NCBI RefSeq assembly: GCF_001894825.1
Contig: NZ_BCWY01000010.1
Span: 1 to 64,000 of the forward strand
Direction of reading: 5' to 3'
From: Rhodococcus jostii NBRC 16295
GTDB lineage: Bacteria; Actinomycetota; Actinomycetes; Mycobacteriales; Mycobacteriaceae
Length of the DNA: 64,000 bases
Shown here: piece after piece, positions 1-7,641 of the stretch
Layout: each line of letters begins with the position of its first letter
Position numbering within the stretch: the stretch's first letter is position 1
Program-made: the position numbers and the translations under genes
The notes under the pieces: model-generated
The model's database searches: none
Seen by the model: only the letters and a program-made list of their open reading frames with translations
Told to the model about the DNA's origin: nothing

Positions 1-168
1 ATTGGGCGGCAGAGCATTTCCTGCGGTATCGGTGATCAGGTCGACCTTGACAACCTTGGTGAACGTCTTGTCGAACAGGCCGACGGTGAGAGCCAGGAAC
101 AGCGCGAGGACCAGGAAGAACACAAGCCCCAGCACCCGTCGGCCCACAACAGATGTCGTGTTGCTCAT
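1..168 (-). CDS. Mce-family (mammalian cell entry) protein, N-terminal fragment
   Basis: Only the first 56 codons are inside the window. The leftward frame opens with ATG at 168 (MSNTTSVVGRRV...), followed by one hydrophobic segment (about residues 12-31) acting as signal anchor, then FDKTFTKVVKVDLITD and TAGNALPPN. That is the usual start of the MCE domain of actinobacterial Mce proteins, which form the periplasmic part of lipid or sterol importers with YrbE permeases. A purine-rich stretch (GAGGGTGACC) lies just upstream of the ATG. The rest of the gene, and probably further mce genes, lie beyond position 1. Family assignment is good; the subfamily (A-F) cannot be read from this fragment. 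Confidence 0.8.
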   Translation of the reverse strand, partial: MSNTTSVVGRRVLGLVFFLVLALFLALTVGLFDKTFTKVVKVDLITDTAGNALPPN

Positions 169-280
169 CCGGTCACCCTCACGATCGTGCTCGGCGACGG
201 GCCTCGGAGCGGTTTCCCGGTTGTGTCAGCATTGCCAACCTCCCGGTCCATCCTGCCTCGCACGGGGTGGCCGCGGCGCT

Positions 281-295
281 GTATCGGCGCGATAC
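281..295. promoter_or_regulatory. Perfect inverted repeat in the mce/kinase divergent region
   Basis: GTATCG-GCG-CGATAC is a perfect inverted repeat with 6-base arms and a 3-base spacer. It lies in the 237-base region between the divergent Mce gene and the kinase gene. Nothing else was recognised in this region. A regulator binding site is inferred from position and symmetry only. Confidence 0.4.
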
Positions 296-405
296 CCTGG
301 ACAGGGAGATTTGGCGGAAAGGACACAACGTGGGGCAACAACGATCCAGGGCCGCATCGCGCGTAGCCACCGTGTGATCGCCCGGGGCTGCACTCCGAGC
401 GACCG

Positions 406-2643
406 ATGCACGAGCCGACCGATCTGGTCGATTCAGCCGAACGAACCCGCACAGCGCTGGCCACCGTCGTCGCACGGTTTTCCACCGCCTGGGGGTCCGG
501 GTTACCACCTGACCTGTCGGCGTACTTGCCCCGCGAACCGGCCGAGCGACGTTCGATCCTGATCGAATTGATCAAGATCGACCTCGAATACCGTTGGCTT
601 CACTATCACTTCCCCAAACGACTGACCGAGTACCACGCGGAATTTGCCGAGCTGCAAGAGGGGCCGCTTCCCGCCGACCTGGTCTACGAGGAATTCCACG
701 CCCTGCGCCGCAGTCCGCACACGGCCGATGCGGCCGCCCCGGCGACCGAGGTCGCCACCATGGCCGGTGCACCCGAACTCCCGGAATTCACGAGCGACTA
801 CCGCAGCACCCTGATTGCTCGTCCTGAGGCCCAGGTCGTTCTCGACGCCATCGACGTCGGCGACCACGTCGACGACTTCGACCTTCTGATGAAAATCGGG
901 GCGGGCGCCTTCGCCCAGGTGTATCTCGCCCGGCAGCAATCGATGCAGCGGCTGGTCGCGGTCAAGATTTCCCACAACCACGGCATCGAGCCGCAGACCC
1001 TCGCCCAGTTGGACCACGACTACATCGTGCGCATCTTCGACCAGCGACTCATCGCCGACGGCGAGCTGAAACTGCTCTACATGCAGTACCTACCGGGCGG
1101 AACACTGCTCGACGTGGTGCACTTGCTGCGCGCGACGCCCGCGGAACACCGCAGTGGGCAACTGCTGCTCGATGCCGTCGACGGGGTCCTGGCCGACAAG
1201 GGCGAGGTGCGGCCCGCCGAATCTGCGGTTCGAACACGGACCGCAGAACTGACGTGGCCGGAGACCGTCGCCTGGCTGGGCCGCCGGCTCGCGGACGCTC
1301 TTCAGCACGCCTCCGAGCGCGGGGTGCTGCACCGAGACATCAAACCGGCGAACGTGCTGCTCAGCGCCGAGGGAATTCCGAAGCTCGCCGACTTCAACGT
1401 CAGCTCCAGCAAACGCATCAAGGGCACCAGCCCCCTGGCGTACTTCGGCGGGTCTCTGGCGTACATGTCGCCCGAGCAACTCGAGGCCTGCCATCCGGAC
1501 CTGCCGGCGACCGCCGCCGACCTCGACACTCGAAGCGACATCTTCGCCCTCGGCGTCATGCTGTGGGAGTTGCTCACCGGACACCGACCGTTCGCGGACG
1601 AAACGTGCGCGGGCGAGTCGGAGACCTCACTGGCCCGCATGCTCGAACTGCGGCGCAGGCCCGTCGAGCCGAAGTTTCTGACGGAGCTTCCACCCGACTG
1701 CCCGATGGCGCTGCGCCGTGTGCTGCTGAAGTGTCTGTCGCCCGACCGCGAAGACCGCTACCCGTGCGGTTCGGAGTTGGCCCAGCAACTCGACCTGTGC
1801 CTCGAGGAGAGGGCCCGCGACCTGGTCTATCCGCCCCCGAAGAGCTGGCGGGCACGACTGTCGCGGTTACCCACCCCCGTCCTGTGGTCGTCTTCGCTCG
1901 TCGGCATCGGCCTGGCCACGATCTACCTGGCCGTGCACCTCCAGTCGCTGCTCGACGTGCGCCTGTCCGATGCCACCTATTCGCGGCTCTACACGAGCAC
2001 CATCGTGTTCAACCTCGTCGCCTGGCCGCTGGCCATCGTCATCTACGCATACATGTCGCGTGACCTTCTCGCGGTTCCTCGGGGGTTGCGCAGGGGCAGG
2101 CGCTACGACGAGGACGCCCTCGCGCGGGTGCGATCGCGGACCCTGTTCTGGGGCGACCTGTGCGCGCTGAACACTTTCGTGTTCGCGGTCTGTGCGACCG
2201 TGGCGGGGGTGATGCTGCTGCGCTGGTTCACCGACCTTCCGGCCCGGCTGATGGTCCACGCGGGAACGACCGTTCTGGTGGCGGGCACCATCTCCGTTGC
2301 GTACACGTTCTTCCTCTCGACGTTCTACGTCGTTCGCTGTGTCTATCCCATCTATCTGCGTCACGGCCGTACGACGGCTCACGATTCCGCCGTTCTTCGT
2401 GCGCTGCGTCGAAGGACCACGATCTATCTCGCGGTGACGGCGTCGGTGCCGCTGGTGGGGGTGCTCGCCGGATTCACCGCCCTCGAACCAGCGGAGCTTC
2501 CGCTCGTGCGCGATTCGGTCCTGGGGTTGTGCGCGGCGTCCGGGCTCGCGTTCGTCGCCGTCTACTGGTTGTTCAGGAAACTGGATGCCGACGTACGCGC
2601 GCTCGAACGGGTCTGTGGCGCGGTCTCCGATGTCCGCGTCTAG
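406..2643 (+). CDS. Membrane-bound serine/threonine protein kinase with DFN motif
   Basis: The 745-residue protein has an N-terminal region of about 155 residues without a recognised domain, a Hanks-type kinase domain (about 158-470) and a C-terminal membrane part with five to six hydrophobic segments (about 487-735). The kinase domain shows the glycine loop GAGAFA (165-170), the lysine in VAVK (K187) and HRDIKPAN (309-316). The metal-binding motif is DFN (329-331), not DFG. The stretch between K187 and LDHDYIVRI is unusually short, with an EPQTLAQLDH segment that resembles kinases I recall from Planctomycetes. No PASTA or other extracellular sensor domain is visible, so the membrane part itself may sense. 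The ATG at 406 has only a weak ribosome site. The gene is divergent from the Mce gene and its stop overlaps that of the next, convergent gene. Confidence 0.9.
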   Translation: MHEPTDLVDSAERTRTALATVVARFSTAWGSGLPPDLSAYLPREPAERRSILIELIKIDLEYRWLHYHFPKRLTEYHAEFAELQEGPLPADLVYEEFHALRRSPHTADAAAPATEVATMAGAPELPEFTSDYRSTLIARPEAQVVLDAIDVGDHVDDFDLLMKIGAGAFAQVYLARQQSMQRLVAVKISHNHGIEPQTLAQLDHDYIVRIFDQRLIADGELKLLYMQYLPGGTLLDVVHLLRATPAEHRSGQLLLDAVDGVLADKGEVRPAESAVRTRTAELTWPETVAWLGRRLADALQHASERGVLHRDIKPANVLLSAEGIPKLADFNVSSSKRIKGTSPLAYFGGSLAYMSPEQLEACHPDLPATAADLDTRSDIFALGVMLWELLTGHRPFADETCAGESETSLARMLELRRRPVEPKFLTELPPDCPMALRRVLLKCLSPDREDRYPCGSELAQQLDLCLEERARDLVYPPPKSWRARLSRLPTPVLWSSSLVGIGLATIYLAVHLQSLLDVRLSDATYSRLYTSTIVFNLVAWPLAIVIYAYMSRDLLAVPRGLRRGRRYDEDALARVRSRTLFWGDLCALNTFVFAVCATVAGVMLLRWFTDLPARLMVHAGTTVLVAGTISVAYTFFLSTFYVVRCVYPIYLRHGRTTAHDSAVLRALRRRTTIYLAVTASVPLVGVLAGFTALEPAELPLVRDSVLGLCAASGLAFVAVYWLFRKLDADVRALERVCGAVSDVRV

Positions 2644-2933
2644 AACGCGCCGTGGCCACCGAAGTGGCCGAAACCACCGAAACCGCCGAAGCCCCCGGGA
2701 AATGGGCTCACCTCCGGTCGTCCGGGTCCGAAAGGCCCCGTCCACCCCGGCCAGCCCCAGGGAACATCCGAATGCGGCACATCCGTCGATGGCCCCTCAT
2801 CCGGGACGATTCGGGCGGCGGGTGTGGCAACCCCATCGAGAGCCGTTGCTGCGGAGGCCGTTCCGGCTCCGAGGGCGAGCAGGGGTGCGATCGTGGCCGC
2901 GGCAACCGCCGCTCGGATTGCGATCCTGTTCAT
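2640..2933 (-). CDS. Small secreted Gly/Phe-rich protein
   Basis: The 97-residue product starts MNRIAIRA and has a clear Sec signal peptide ending at an AxA-type site (about residues 1-28, TASA). It is followed by a short acidic/proline stretch, a Trp-rich patch (PWGWPGW) and a tail of GGFGGFGGFGHFGG repeats. I chose the ATG at 2933 because GAAGGTGAG sits just upstream; a TTG five codons earlier has no such site. No enzymatic motif is present. It is probably an exported cell-surface or matrix protein of unknown role. Its TAG stop lies in the same CTAG tetranucleotide as the kinase stop. Confidence 0.75.
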   Translation of the reverse strand: MNRIAIRAAVAAATIAPLLALGAGTASAATALDGVATPAARIVPDEGPSTDVPHSDVPWGWPGWTGPFGPGRPEVSPFPGGFGGFGGFGHFGGHGAF

Positions 2934-3222
2934 TGTTCTCACCTTCAATTTCTGTGTTGCGCCTACTTGTGCGTGGCGTGTGGCGGGTTGATGATCGAAC
3001 GACCATTGATGTCAATCGTCACGCAAACGGGGCCCGGCGTCGCCACCGCCAGCACGACCTTTCGGGTACCGCCAGCCTCACTCTCGGCCTTCCAGGTAGC
3101 TGCAATCCGATGGCGGTGCGGTGTCTGCGAGACCCCGCCGCAGGGCGGCGATGAAGTACTCTCGAAGTCGATCACATCGACGGTGATCGGCGTTCCACGG
3201 ACGGGGAAACTCGGGGTCGACG
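2934..3222. other. Intergenic region, regulator and secreted-protein promoters
   Basis: This stretch separates the leftward secreted-protein gene from the rightward NarL-type regulator, so it should carry both promoters. A leftward GTG frame (2963-3175, 70 codons) is open here. It has no ribosome site and no recognised homology, so I do not call it a gene. No clear repeat or hairpin was seen. Confidence 0.4.
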
Positions 3223-3921
3223 ATGGCCGGTTTCGGTGAGCGGGGGCGTTCCGAGAGCGTCCCGGTGACGCCGCGGGTGCGGGTGATACTGGCCGAGGAC
3301 GATGTCCTGCTGCGCGAGGGCGTCGCGAGCCTGCTCATACGCTCCGGCTTCGATGTCCTGGAACAGACCGGCGACGCAACCACACTCCTCGAACTGGTCG
3401 CGGAACGCGCGCCCGACCTGGTGGTGGTCGATATCCGGATGCCACCGACACACACCACTGAGGGGCTCGACGCCGCCCGCGCGATCCGCGACGCGTTCCC
3501 GGAGATCGGCATCCTGGTCCTGTCGGCGCACGCCGATGTCGAGCACGCGATGGAGCTTCTGGCCAGCGGCCGGGGAATCGGTTACCTGCTCAAGAGCCGC
3601 ATCACCGACGTGGACGATTTCCTCGACACCCTCCAGCGCATCGCCGCGGGAGCCTCCGTCGTCGACCCGGCGCTGGTTCAGGAGTTGGTCTCGGCCCGCC
3701 GGCGCAACGACCCGCTCGCCGCGCTCAGCGTGCGGGAGCGGGAGGTTCTCGGCCTCATGGCGGAAGGACGTTCCAACGCCGGCATCGCCCGCCGGCTGTG
3801 GGTCACCGAGGGGACCGTCGAGAAGCATGTACGCAGCATCCTCACCAAGTTGCACCTCCCGGAGACCGGTGACGATCACCGACGAGTTCTCGCAGTCGTC
3901 ACCTTCCTCGAGGCTCGCTGA
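3223..3921 (+). CDS. NarL/FixJ-type response regulator (receiver + LuxR HTH)
   Basis: The 232-residue protein has a receiver domain with acidic pocket EDD (25-27), phosphoacceptor D70 in VVVDIRMP and the conserved lysine K124 in GYLLKSRI. A linker leads to a LuxR-type helix-turn-helix (about 168-215: LSVREREVLGLMAEGRSN ... TVEKHVRSIL). This is the DNA-binding output protein for a HisKA_3-type sensor, and such a sensor gene lies at 4405-6036. ATG 3223 gives a 17-residue extension before the receiver; GTG 3271 (VTPRVRVIL) is an alternative start. Its last 23 bases overlap the convergent receiver gene. Confidence 0.92.
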   Translation: MAGFGERGRSESVPVTPRVRVILAEDDVLLREGVASLLIRSGFDVLEQTGDATTLLELVAERAPDLVVVDIRMPPTHTTEGLDAARAIRDAFPEIGILVLSAHADVEHAMELLASGRGIGYLLKSRITDVDDFLDTLQRIAAGASVVDPALVQELVSARRRNDPLAALSVREREVLGLMAEGRSNAGIARRLWVTEGTVEKHVRSILTKLHLPETGDDHRRVLAVVTFLEAR

Positions 3922-4333
3922 CCGCGGCCGCGTGATCGCCTTCGTTTCCGTCACGATCGCGCAGCAGTTCCCGGATTGCACCGGCCGACAGCTCGGTCTT
4001 CGACACGAACCCGACGGCGGGGCTCACCGAGATCAGTTCGGTCAGGTCCTGCTCTGCGTGTGTGGAAATCAGGATCACCGCTGGTGGGTGCGCCTCGTCG
4101 TCGAGTCGCTCCGCGAGTTCGAATCCGCTCTCCGGGCCGAGTTCGACGTCCACCAGGATGACGTCGGGCTGCAACTCCGCGACCGTCCGTATCGCGTCGG
4201 CGGTGTTCGACACCGTGTCGACGACCACGACTCCCTGCTGCTCGAGCAATCTCCGAGCGGCATCCAGAAAGGTTGGGCTGTCATCGACGATCAAGCATCG
4301 TGGATGACCGGGTTGCGGCACCATGACTTCCAT
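3899..4333 (-). CDS. Stand-alone receiver-domain response regulator (CheY-like)
   Basis: The 144-residue protein is a single receiver domain: acidic pair D17-D18, phosphoacceptor D62 in VILVDVELG, and lysine K112 in GFVSKTEL, with a short Ala/Arg-rich tail and no DNA-binding domain. It lies about 70 bases downstream of, and on the same strand as, the histidine kinase gene, so the two are probably co-transcribed. Its 3' end overlaps the convergent NarL-type regulator gene. It could compete for phosphate from the kinase or act by protein contact; this role is inferred. An ATG at 4324 is a possible alternative start. Confidence 0.88.
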   Translation of the reverse strand: MEVMVPQPGHPRCLIVDDSPTFLDAARRLLEQQGVVVVDTVSNTADAIRTVAELQPDVILVDVELGPESGFELAERLDDEAHPPAVILISTHAEQDLTELISVSPAVGFVSKTELSAGAIRELLRDRDGNEGDHAAAVSEPRGR

Positions 4334-4404
4334 GGTCGACCTGGTACTCCCCGGAAAACATTCCCGCTAGCAGGAAGATGCCGCGGCACGTTCCCTTCGG
4401 TCAC

Positions 4405-6036
4405 TCACTCACCGGCGACCGGAATGGCGATGTCCAGCGTGGTCCCCTGACCCAGCGGACTCGTGATCCGCATGTGGCCGCCGAGTGCCTCGACGCGGTC
4501 CTGCAGCCCGACGAGCCCGGAGCCCGCACCGGACGACGCACCCCCGACGCCGTCGTCTCGGATCACGAGATGGAGTGTGTCCGCCTCCACGCCCATGGAC
4601 ACGCTCACCTCGGACGCCCGAGCGTGCTTGGCGGCATTGGTGAGCGCCTCGGCCACCACGTAATAGGCGGCGACCTCGACCGATTCCGGGAAGCGGCGCT
4701 CGACACCCGCATCGACAGTCACGGGCACTGCCGAGCGTCGAGCCAGCGTCCGGACCGCCGACCCCAGCCCTCCCTTCGACAGGATGGCCGGATGGATCCC
4801 GTGCGAGAGTTCACGCAGATCCTCCGACACGCCGGCAAACCCCGATGCAATCGCGGACAGCTGCTCCTTCACGTCTCCCCAGTCGACCGGCACCGATGCC
4901 TCTGCCAACCGCACCTCGAGGCCCAGCGACACCAGCCGCTGCTGGGCCCCGTCGTGCAGATCGCGCTCCAGTCGACGACGGGCCTCGTCGGCCGCCGCGA
5001 CAATCCTCGCGCGCGACGCGATCAATTCGGCGCGGGTCGCAGCATTCGCGATCGCGGTCGCGACCAGATCGGCGAAGTCACCGAGTCGCGCCTCCGTGTC
5101 CGCCGGCAGCGGCTCCGTGCGCCGCGAGCCGACGATCGCCGCGCCCCACACCCCTGTGTCCACGACGATCGGAACTCCCACGATCGATCCGAACCCCTCG
5201 GCACGAATGCGCGTGGCGATTGCCCCACCGACCTGTGCGTGGTTGTCGATCCTGGCGGTACGGCCGGTGCGGGAGACGATCGCCCCGACGTCGTCGCCTG
5301 CCGTCGGAATCCTGTCACCGGTGACGGGCATCCGCGTTATCCCCGACTCGTAACGCACGGCGACCAACGTCCCCGTGCCGTCCCCCTCGTAGCGAAGCAG
5401 CACGGCGTTGACCACGTGCAGCCAGAGCGCCAACTCTTCGGCCACCGCCGTGAACACCTCCGGAGGGCTCGCCCCGCGCGCCGCCAGTGTCGCCACCCGG
5501 CGCAGTGCGGCCTGGTGTTCGGCGAGGATCGCAAGTTCGTCCCGGCTCGCCTCGGCCTCCCGGCGGCGCAGAACGGCCTCGGCGGTTCGCAATCTGGCCT
5601 GGCCGGCCATGAGGTTGGCCACCAGCGCGACGGGAAGAAAGACCACGACGGCCACCCAGTCGCCGGCTTTGGTGGGTAGCAGGGTTCCCTCCACCTGAAG
5701 GTGAAAGTAGACGTAGACGAGTGCGCTCACCACTGTCGTCATCACCGACAGCGCGAATCCCCACCGAGCCGAAACCACCAGAACTCCGAGCAGGAACACC
5801 GCTCCGAATGCGTTGTGCGGTGCGACCTTGTCGAGCTGGTGCACCACAACGGTTTCCACGGCGATCACGGTCGCCGCGACCACCACCCCGAGCCACAACG
5901 GAGGCGTGGTCGGACGCACCAGGAGCGATATCACACGCGCAGGCATCCGCCGCGAACCCGCATCGAGAGCCCACGGGGACGCCGCGGCGCGCCGCGACGG
6001 CGCTCCCATCGACGACCGTGACCACTTTTGCGTCAT
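4405..6036 (-). CDS. Sensor histidine kinase (membrane, GAF, HisKA_3, HATPase)
   Basis: The protein begins with about four membrane segments resembling a DUF4118-type sensor (around VVVHQLDKVAPHNAFGAVFL), then a coiled linker, a GAF domain and a HisKA_3 dimerisation domain with phosphoacceptor His in RRRLERDLHDGAQQRLV (His codon 4954-4956). A C-terminal HATPase_c domain follows, with N-box EALTNAAKHA and G-boxes DDGVGG and GSGLVGLQDR. This NarL-partner class of kinase fits the NarL-type regulator and the receiver protein next to it. The frame is open to an ATG at 6114, and 5946 is also possible. I give 6036 (MTQKW) because 6114 would leave about 40 bases to the divergent gene; no start has a convincing ribosome site. 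Confidence 0.9.
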   Translation of the reverse strand: MTQKWSRSSMGAPSRRAAASPWALDAGSRRMPARVISLLVRPTTPPLWLGVVVAATVIAVETVVVHQLDKVAPHNAFGAVFLLGVLVVSARWGFALSVMTTVVSALVYVYFHLQVEGTLLPTKAGDWVAVVVFLPVALVANLMAGQARLRTAEAVLRRREAEASRDELAILAEHQAALRRVATLAARGASPPEVFTAVAEELALWLHVVNAVLLRYEGDGTGTLVAVRYESGITRMPVTGDRIPTAGDDVGAIVSRTGRTARIDNHAQVGGAIATRIRAEGFGSIVGVPIVVDTGVWGAAIVGSRRTEPLPADTEARLGDFADLVATAIANAATRAELIASRARIVAAADEARRRLERDLHDGAQQRLVSLGLEVRLAEASVPVDWGDVKEQLSAIASGFAGVSEDLRELSHGIHPAILSKGGLGSAVRTLARRSAVPVTVDAGVERRFPESVEVAAYYVVAEALTNAAKHARASEVSVSMGVEADTLHLVIRDDGVGGASSGAGSGLVGLQDRVEALGGHMRITSPLGQGTTLDIAIPVAGE

Positions 6037-6154
6037 CGTGCATGCTCGGATCAGTCGTGCAGTACTCGGACGGACCTCGATGTGCATCATATCGAGGTCT
6101 CTGCCGGGTCTCATATCCTGCGAATCGGCTGTGCCCAGGTCCGATAATGGGAGC

Positions 6155-7027
6155 GTGAGCTCTCGAAGTTCTGCCGCCGAGTGGGCACTCGGTCAGGTCC
6201 ACGCCGTGCGTGACGATCCCGCGGCCCGCCTCGAGCTGAGCGCCCGTACCTATCACGGTCCCGTCGGCAGTGCACCCCGGCATTTGCCGTTCCGCCGGTC
6301 GGCGTTGTCGTTCATGCGCTGGCAACTCGGCCGAGGTGTGCTGGCGCCGCTCGCGGCTGCGCCGCCCGGTAGTCCGTGGTGGCGCGCGGTCAACGAACGG
6401 CTGTTGCGCGACGGCTGCGAGGCCGTCGCGCGGAGCGGCGGAAGAGGCGGGACGCCCTCCTCGCACACCATCGAACTGTGGATGTGCTTCGTCGCCGATC
6501 CCACCGCACGCACGTGGTATCGGGCTCACAATGCGAGCATCGCCGCCGCCTACCTGGACCATCGCGACCTTGCCGACGCCGAGAGCCGACCCGAGCGCTT
6601 CTTCCTCAATGTCGTGCTGCTCCGCGTGCTCTACGCCCACGCGCTGGTCGCCGCGCCACGACTGGCGCTCGGCCGGCTCGCCGCGCTCGGCCCCCTCCTC
6701 GGCGATCCTCGCCTGTCGATGACCGGGATCTTCCTCTCCCTCTCGCGGGTCCTCCCCGACCGATACCCCCTCGGAGACGACGTCGCGGCCTACGTCGCCG
6801 CCGAGCACAACATCGGTGAGATGCTCGACTACGGTCTCATCGGGCCGCGGCTGCAACAGCTCTACGAATGGTCGGCGGGAGAACTCGGCGAGCCACAACT
6901 CCTCGACTGCATATGCGACGGCAACCCGACGTATGCCTGGTCCCACGCCGATCGCGAGGTGTGGCACCAGGCACGCCCGGCCGTCACGATCCGTGCGATC
7001 CGGCGCTTTCTGCCGACTGACGACTGA
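6155..7027 (+). CDS. Conserved hypothetical protein
   Basis: I do not recognise the family of this 290-residue soluble protein. It has no signal peptide and no clear metal or nucleotide motif. It is rich in Arg, Ala and Leu, with a Trp-rich N-terminal half (FMRWQLGRG, SPWWRAVNERLL, TIELWMCFVADPTARTWYRAHN) and a mainly helical look. GTG 6155 follows GGGAG at close spacing; GTG 6131 in the same frame is an alternative. It is divergent from the histidine kinase gene and upstream of the oxidoreductase operon. The coding region ends inside a run of four heptamer repeats that contains the stop codon. Confidence 0.7.
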   Translation: MSSRSSAAEWALGQVHAVRDDPAARLELSARTYHGPVGSAPRHLPFRRSALSFMRWQLGRGVLAPLAAAPPGSPWWRAVNERLLRDGCEAVARSGGRGGTPSSHTIELWMCFVADPTARTWYRAHNASIAAAYLDHRDLADAESRPERFFLNVVLLRVLYAHALVAAPRLALGRLAALGPLLGDPRLSMTGIFLSLSRVLPDRYPLGDDVAAYVAAEHNIGEMLDYGLIGPRLQQLYEWSAGELGEPQLLDCICDGNPTYAWSHADREVWHQARPAVTIRAIRRFLPTDD

Positions 7028-7043
7028 CGGCTGACGGCTGACG
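7016..7043. repeat. Four tandem heptamers (RCTGACG) across a stop codon
   Basis: ACTGACG, ACTGACG, GCTGACG, GCTGACG follow one another without a gap. The stop codon of the upstream hypothetical gene (7025-7027) lies in the second unit. Because seven is not a multiple of three, gain or loss of a unit would change the C-terminus. Confidence 0.8.
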
Positions 7044-7092
7044 CACCGCAACTGTGGCGGCGCTGCCCTGATTCGTGGTCTCCGGACGTGGG

Positions 7093-7098
7093 TAACCT
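7093..7098 (+). promoter_or_regulatory. Candidate -10 box for the oxidoreductase operon
   Basis: TAACCT lies 6 bases before the ATG at 7105, and no Shine-Dalgarno sequence is present. That spacing fits a leaderless transcript starting at or beside the ATG, which is common in actinobacteria. No convincing -35 hexamer was found, so confidence is limited. Confidence 0.35.
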
Positions 7099-7104
7099 CC
7101 CCGC

Positions 7105-7641
7105 ATGAATGTCCCGGACAGTCGTACCGGTCCTCGGTACCGGAAGATCGTCCTCACCGTCGACGGTGAGGAACGGACCCTGGAAGTGGACACCCGCACG
7201 ACCCTGCTCGACGCGCTCCGTGACCACCTCGGGGTGACAGCGCCGAAAAAGGGGTGCGACCACGGCCAGTGCGGCTCCTGCACGGTGCTCCTCGACGGCA
7301 GGCGGGCCACGTCCTGCCTCACGTTCGCCGTCGCCCACGACGGTGAGCGCATCACCACCGCGCACGGACTGGCCGACGGTGAGGTGCTGCATTCCGTTCA
7401 GCAAGCATTCGTCGAGCAGGACGGGCTGCAGTGCGGCTACTGCACCCCTGGCCAGATCTGTTCGGCGATCGGGATGCTCGACGAATTCGTGTCACTGCAC
7501 CCGAGTGCCGTCACCGAGAATCTCGGCGCGCCACCGGAGCTGACCGACGACGAGATACGGGAACGGATGAGCGGCAACCTGTGCCGGTGCGGCGCCTACC
7601 CGAACATCCTCGCGGCCATCAGGCAGGCGGCGGAGGCGTGA
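7105..7641 (+). CDS. paoA: [2Fe-2S] subunit of aldehyde/xanthine-type molybdenum oxidoreductase
   Basis: This 178-residue subunit carries two 2Fe-2S clusters. The plant-type ferredoxin set is C51, C56, C59 and C71 (CDHGQCGSC). The second set is C110, C113, C160 and C162 (CGYCTPGQ ... CRCGAYPN). Electrons pass from the molybdenum centre through these clusters to FAD in the next subunit. Unlike E. coli PaoA (YagT), it has no Tat signal peptide, so a cytoplasmic enzyme is expected. It is the first of three coupled genes; its stop overlaps the GTG of the FAD subunit. The substrate, probably an aldehyde or N-heterocycle, cannot be read from the sequence. Confidence 0.92.
   Translation: MNVPDSRTGPRYRKIVLTVDGEERTLEVDTRTTLLDALRDHLGVTAPKKGCDHGQCGSCTVLLDGRRATSCLTFAVAHDGERITTAHGLADGEVLHSVQQAFVEQDGLQCGYCTPGQICSAIGMLDEFVSLHPSAVTENLGAPPELTDDEIRERMSGNLCRCGAYPNILAAIRQAAEA

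Noticed and set aside
2963-3175. Leftward 70-codon frame upstream of the NarL-type regulator
   Set aside because: It has a GTG start without a ribosome site and no recognisable family; kept only as part of the intergenic description.
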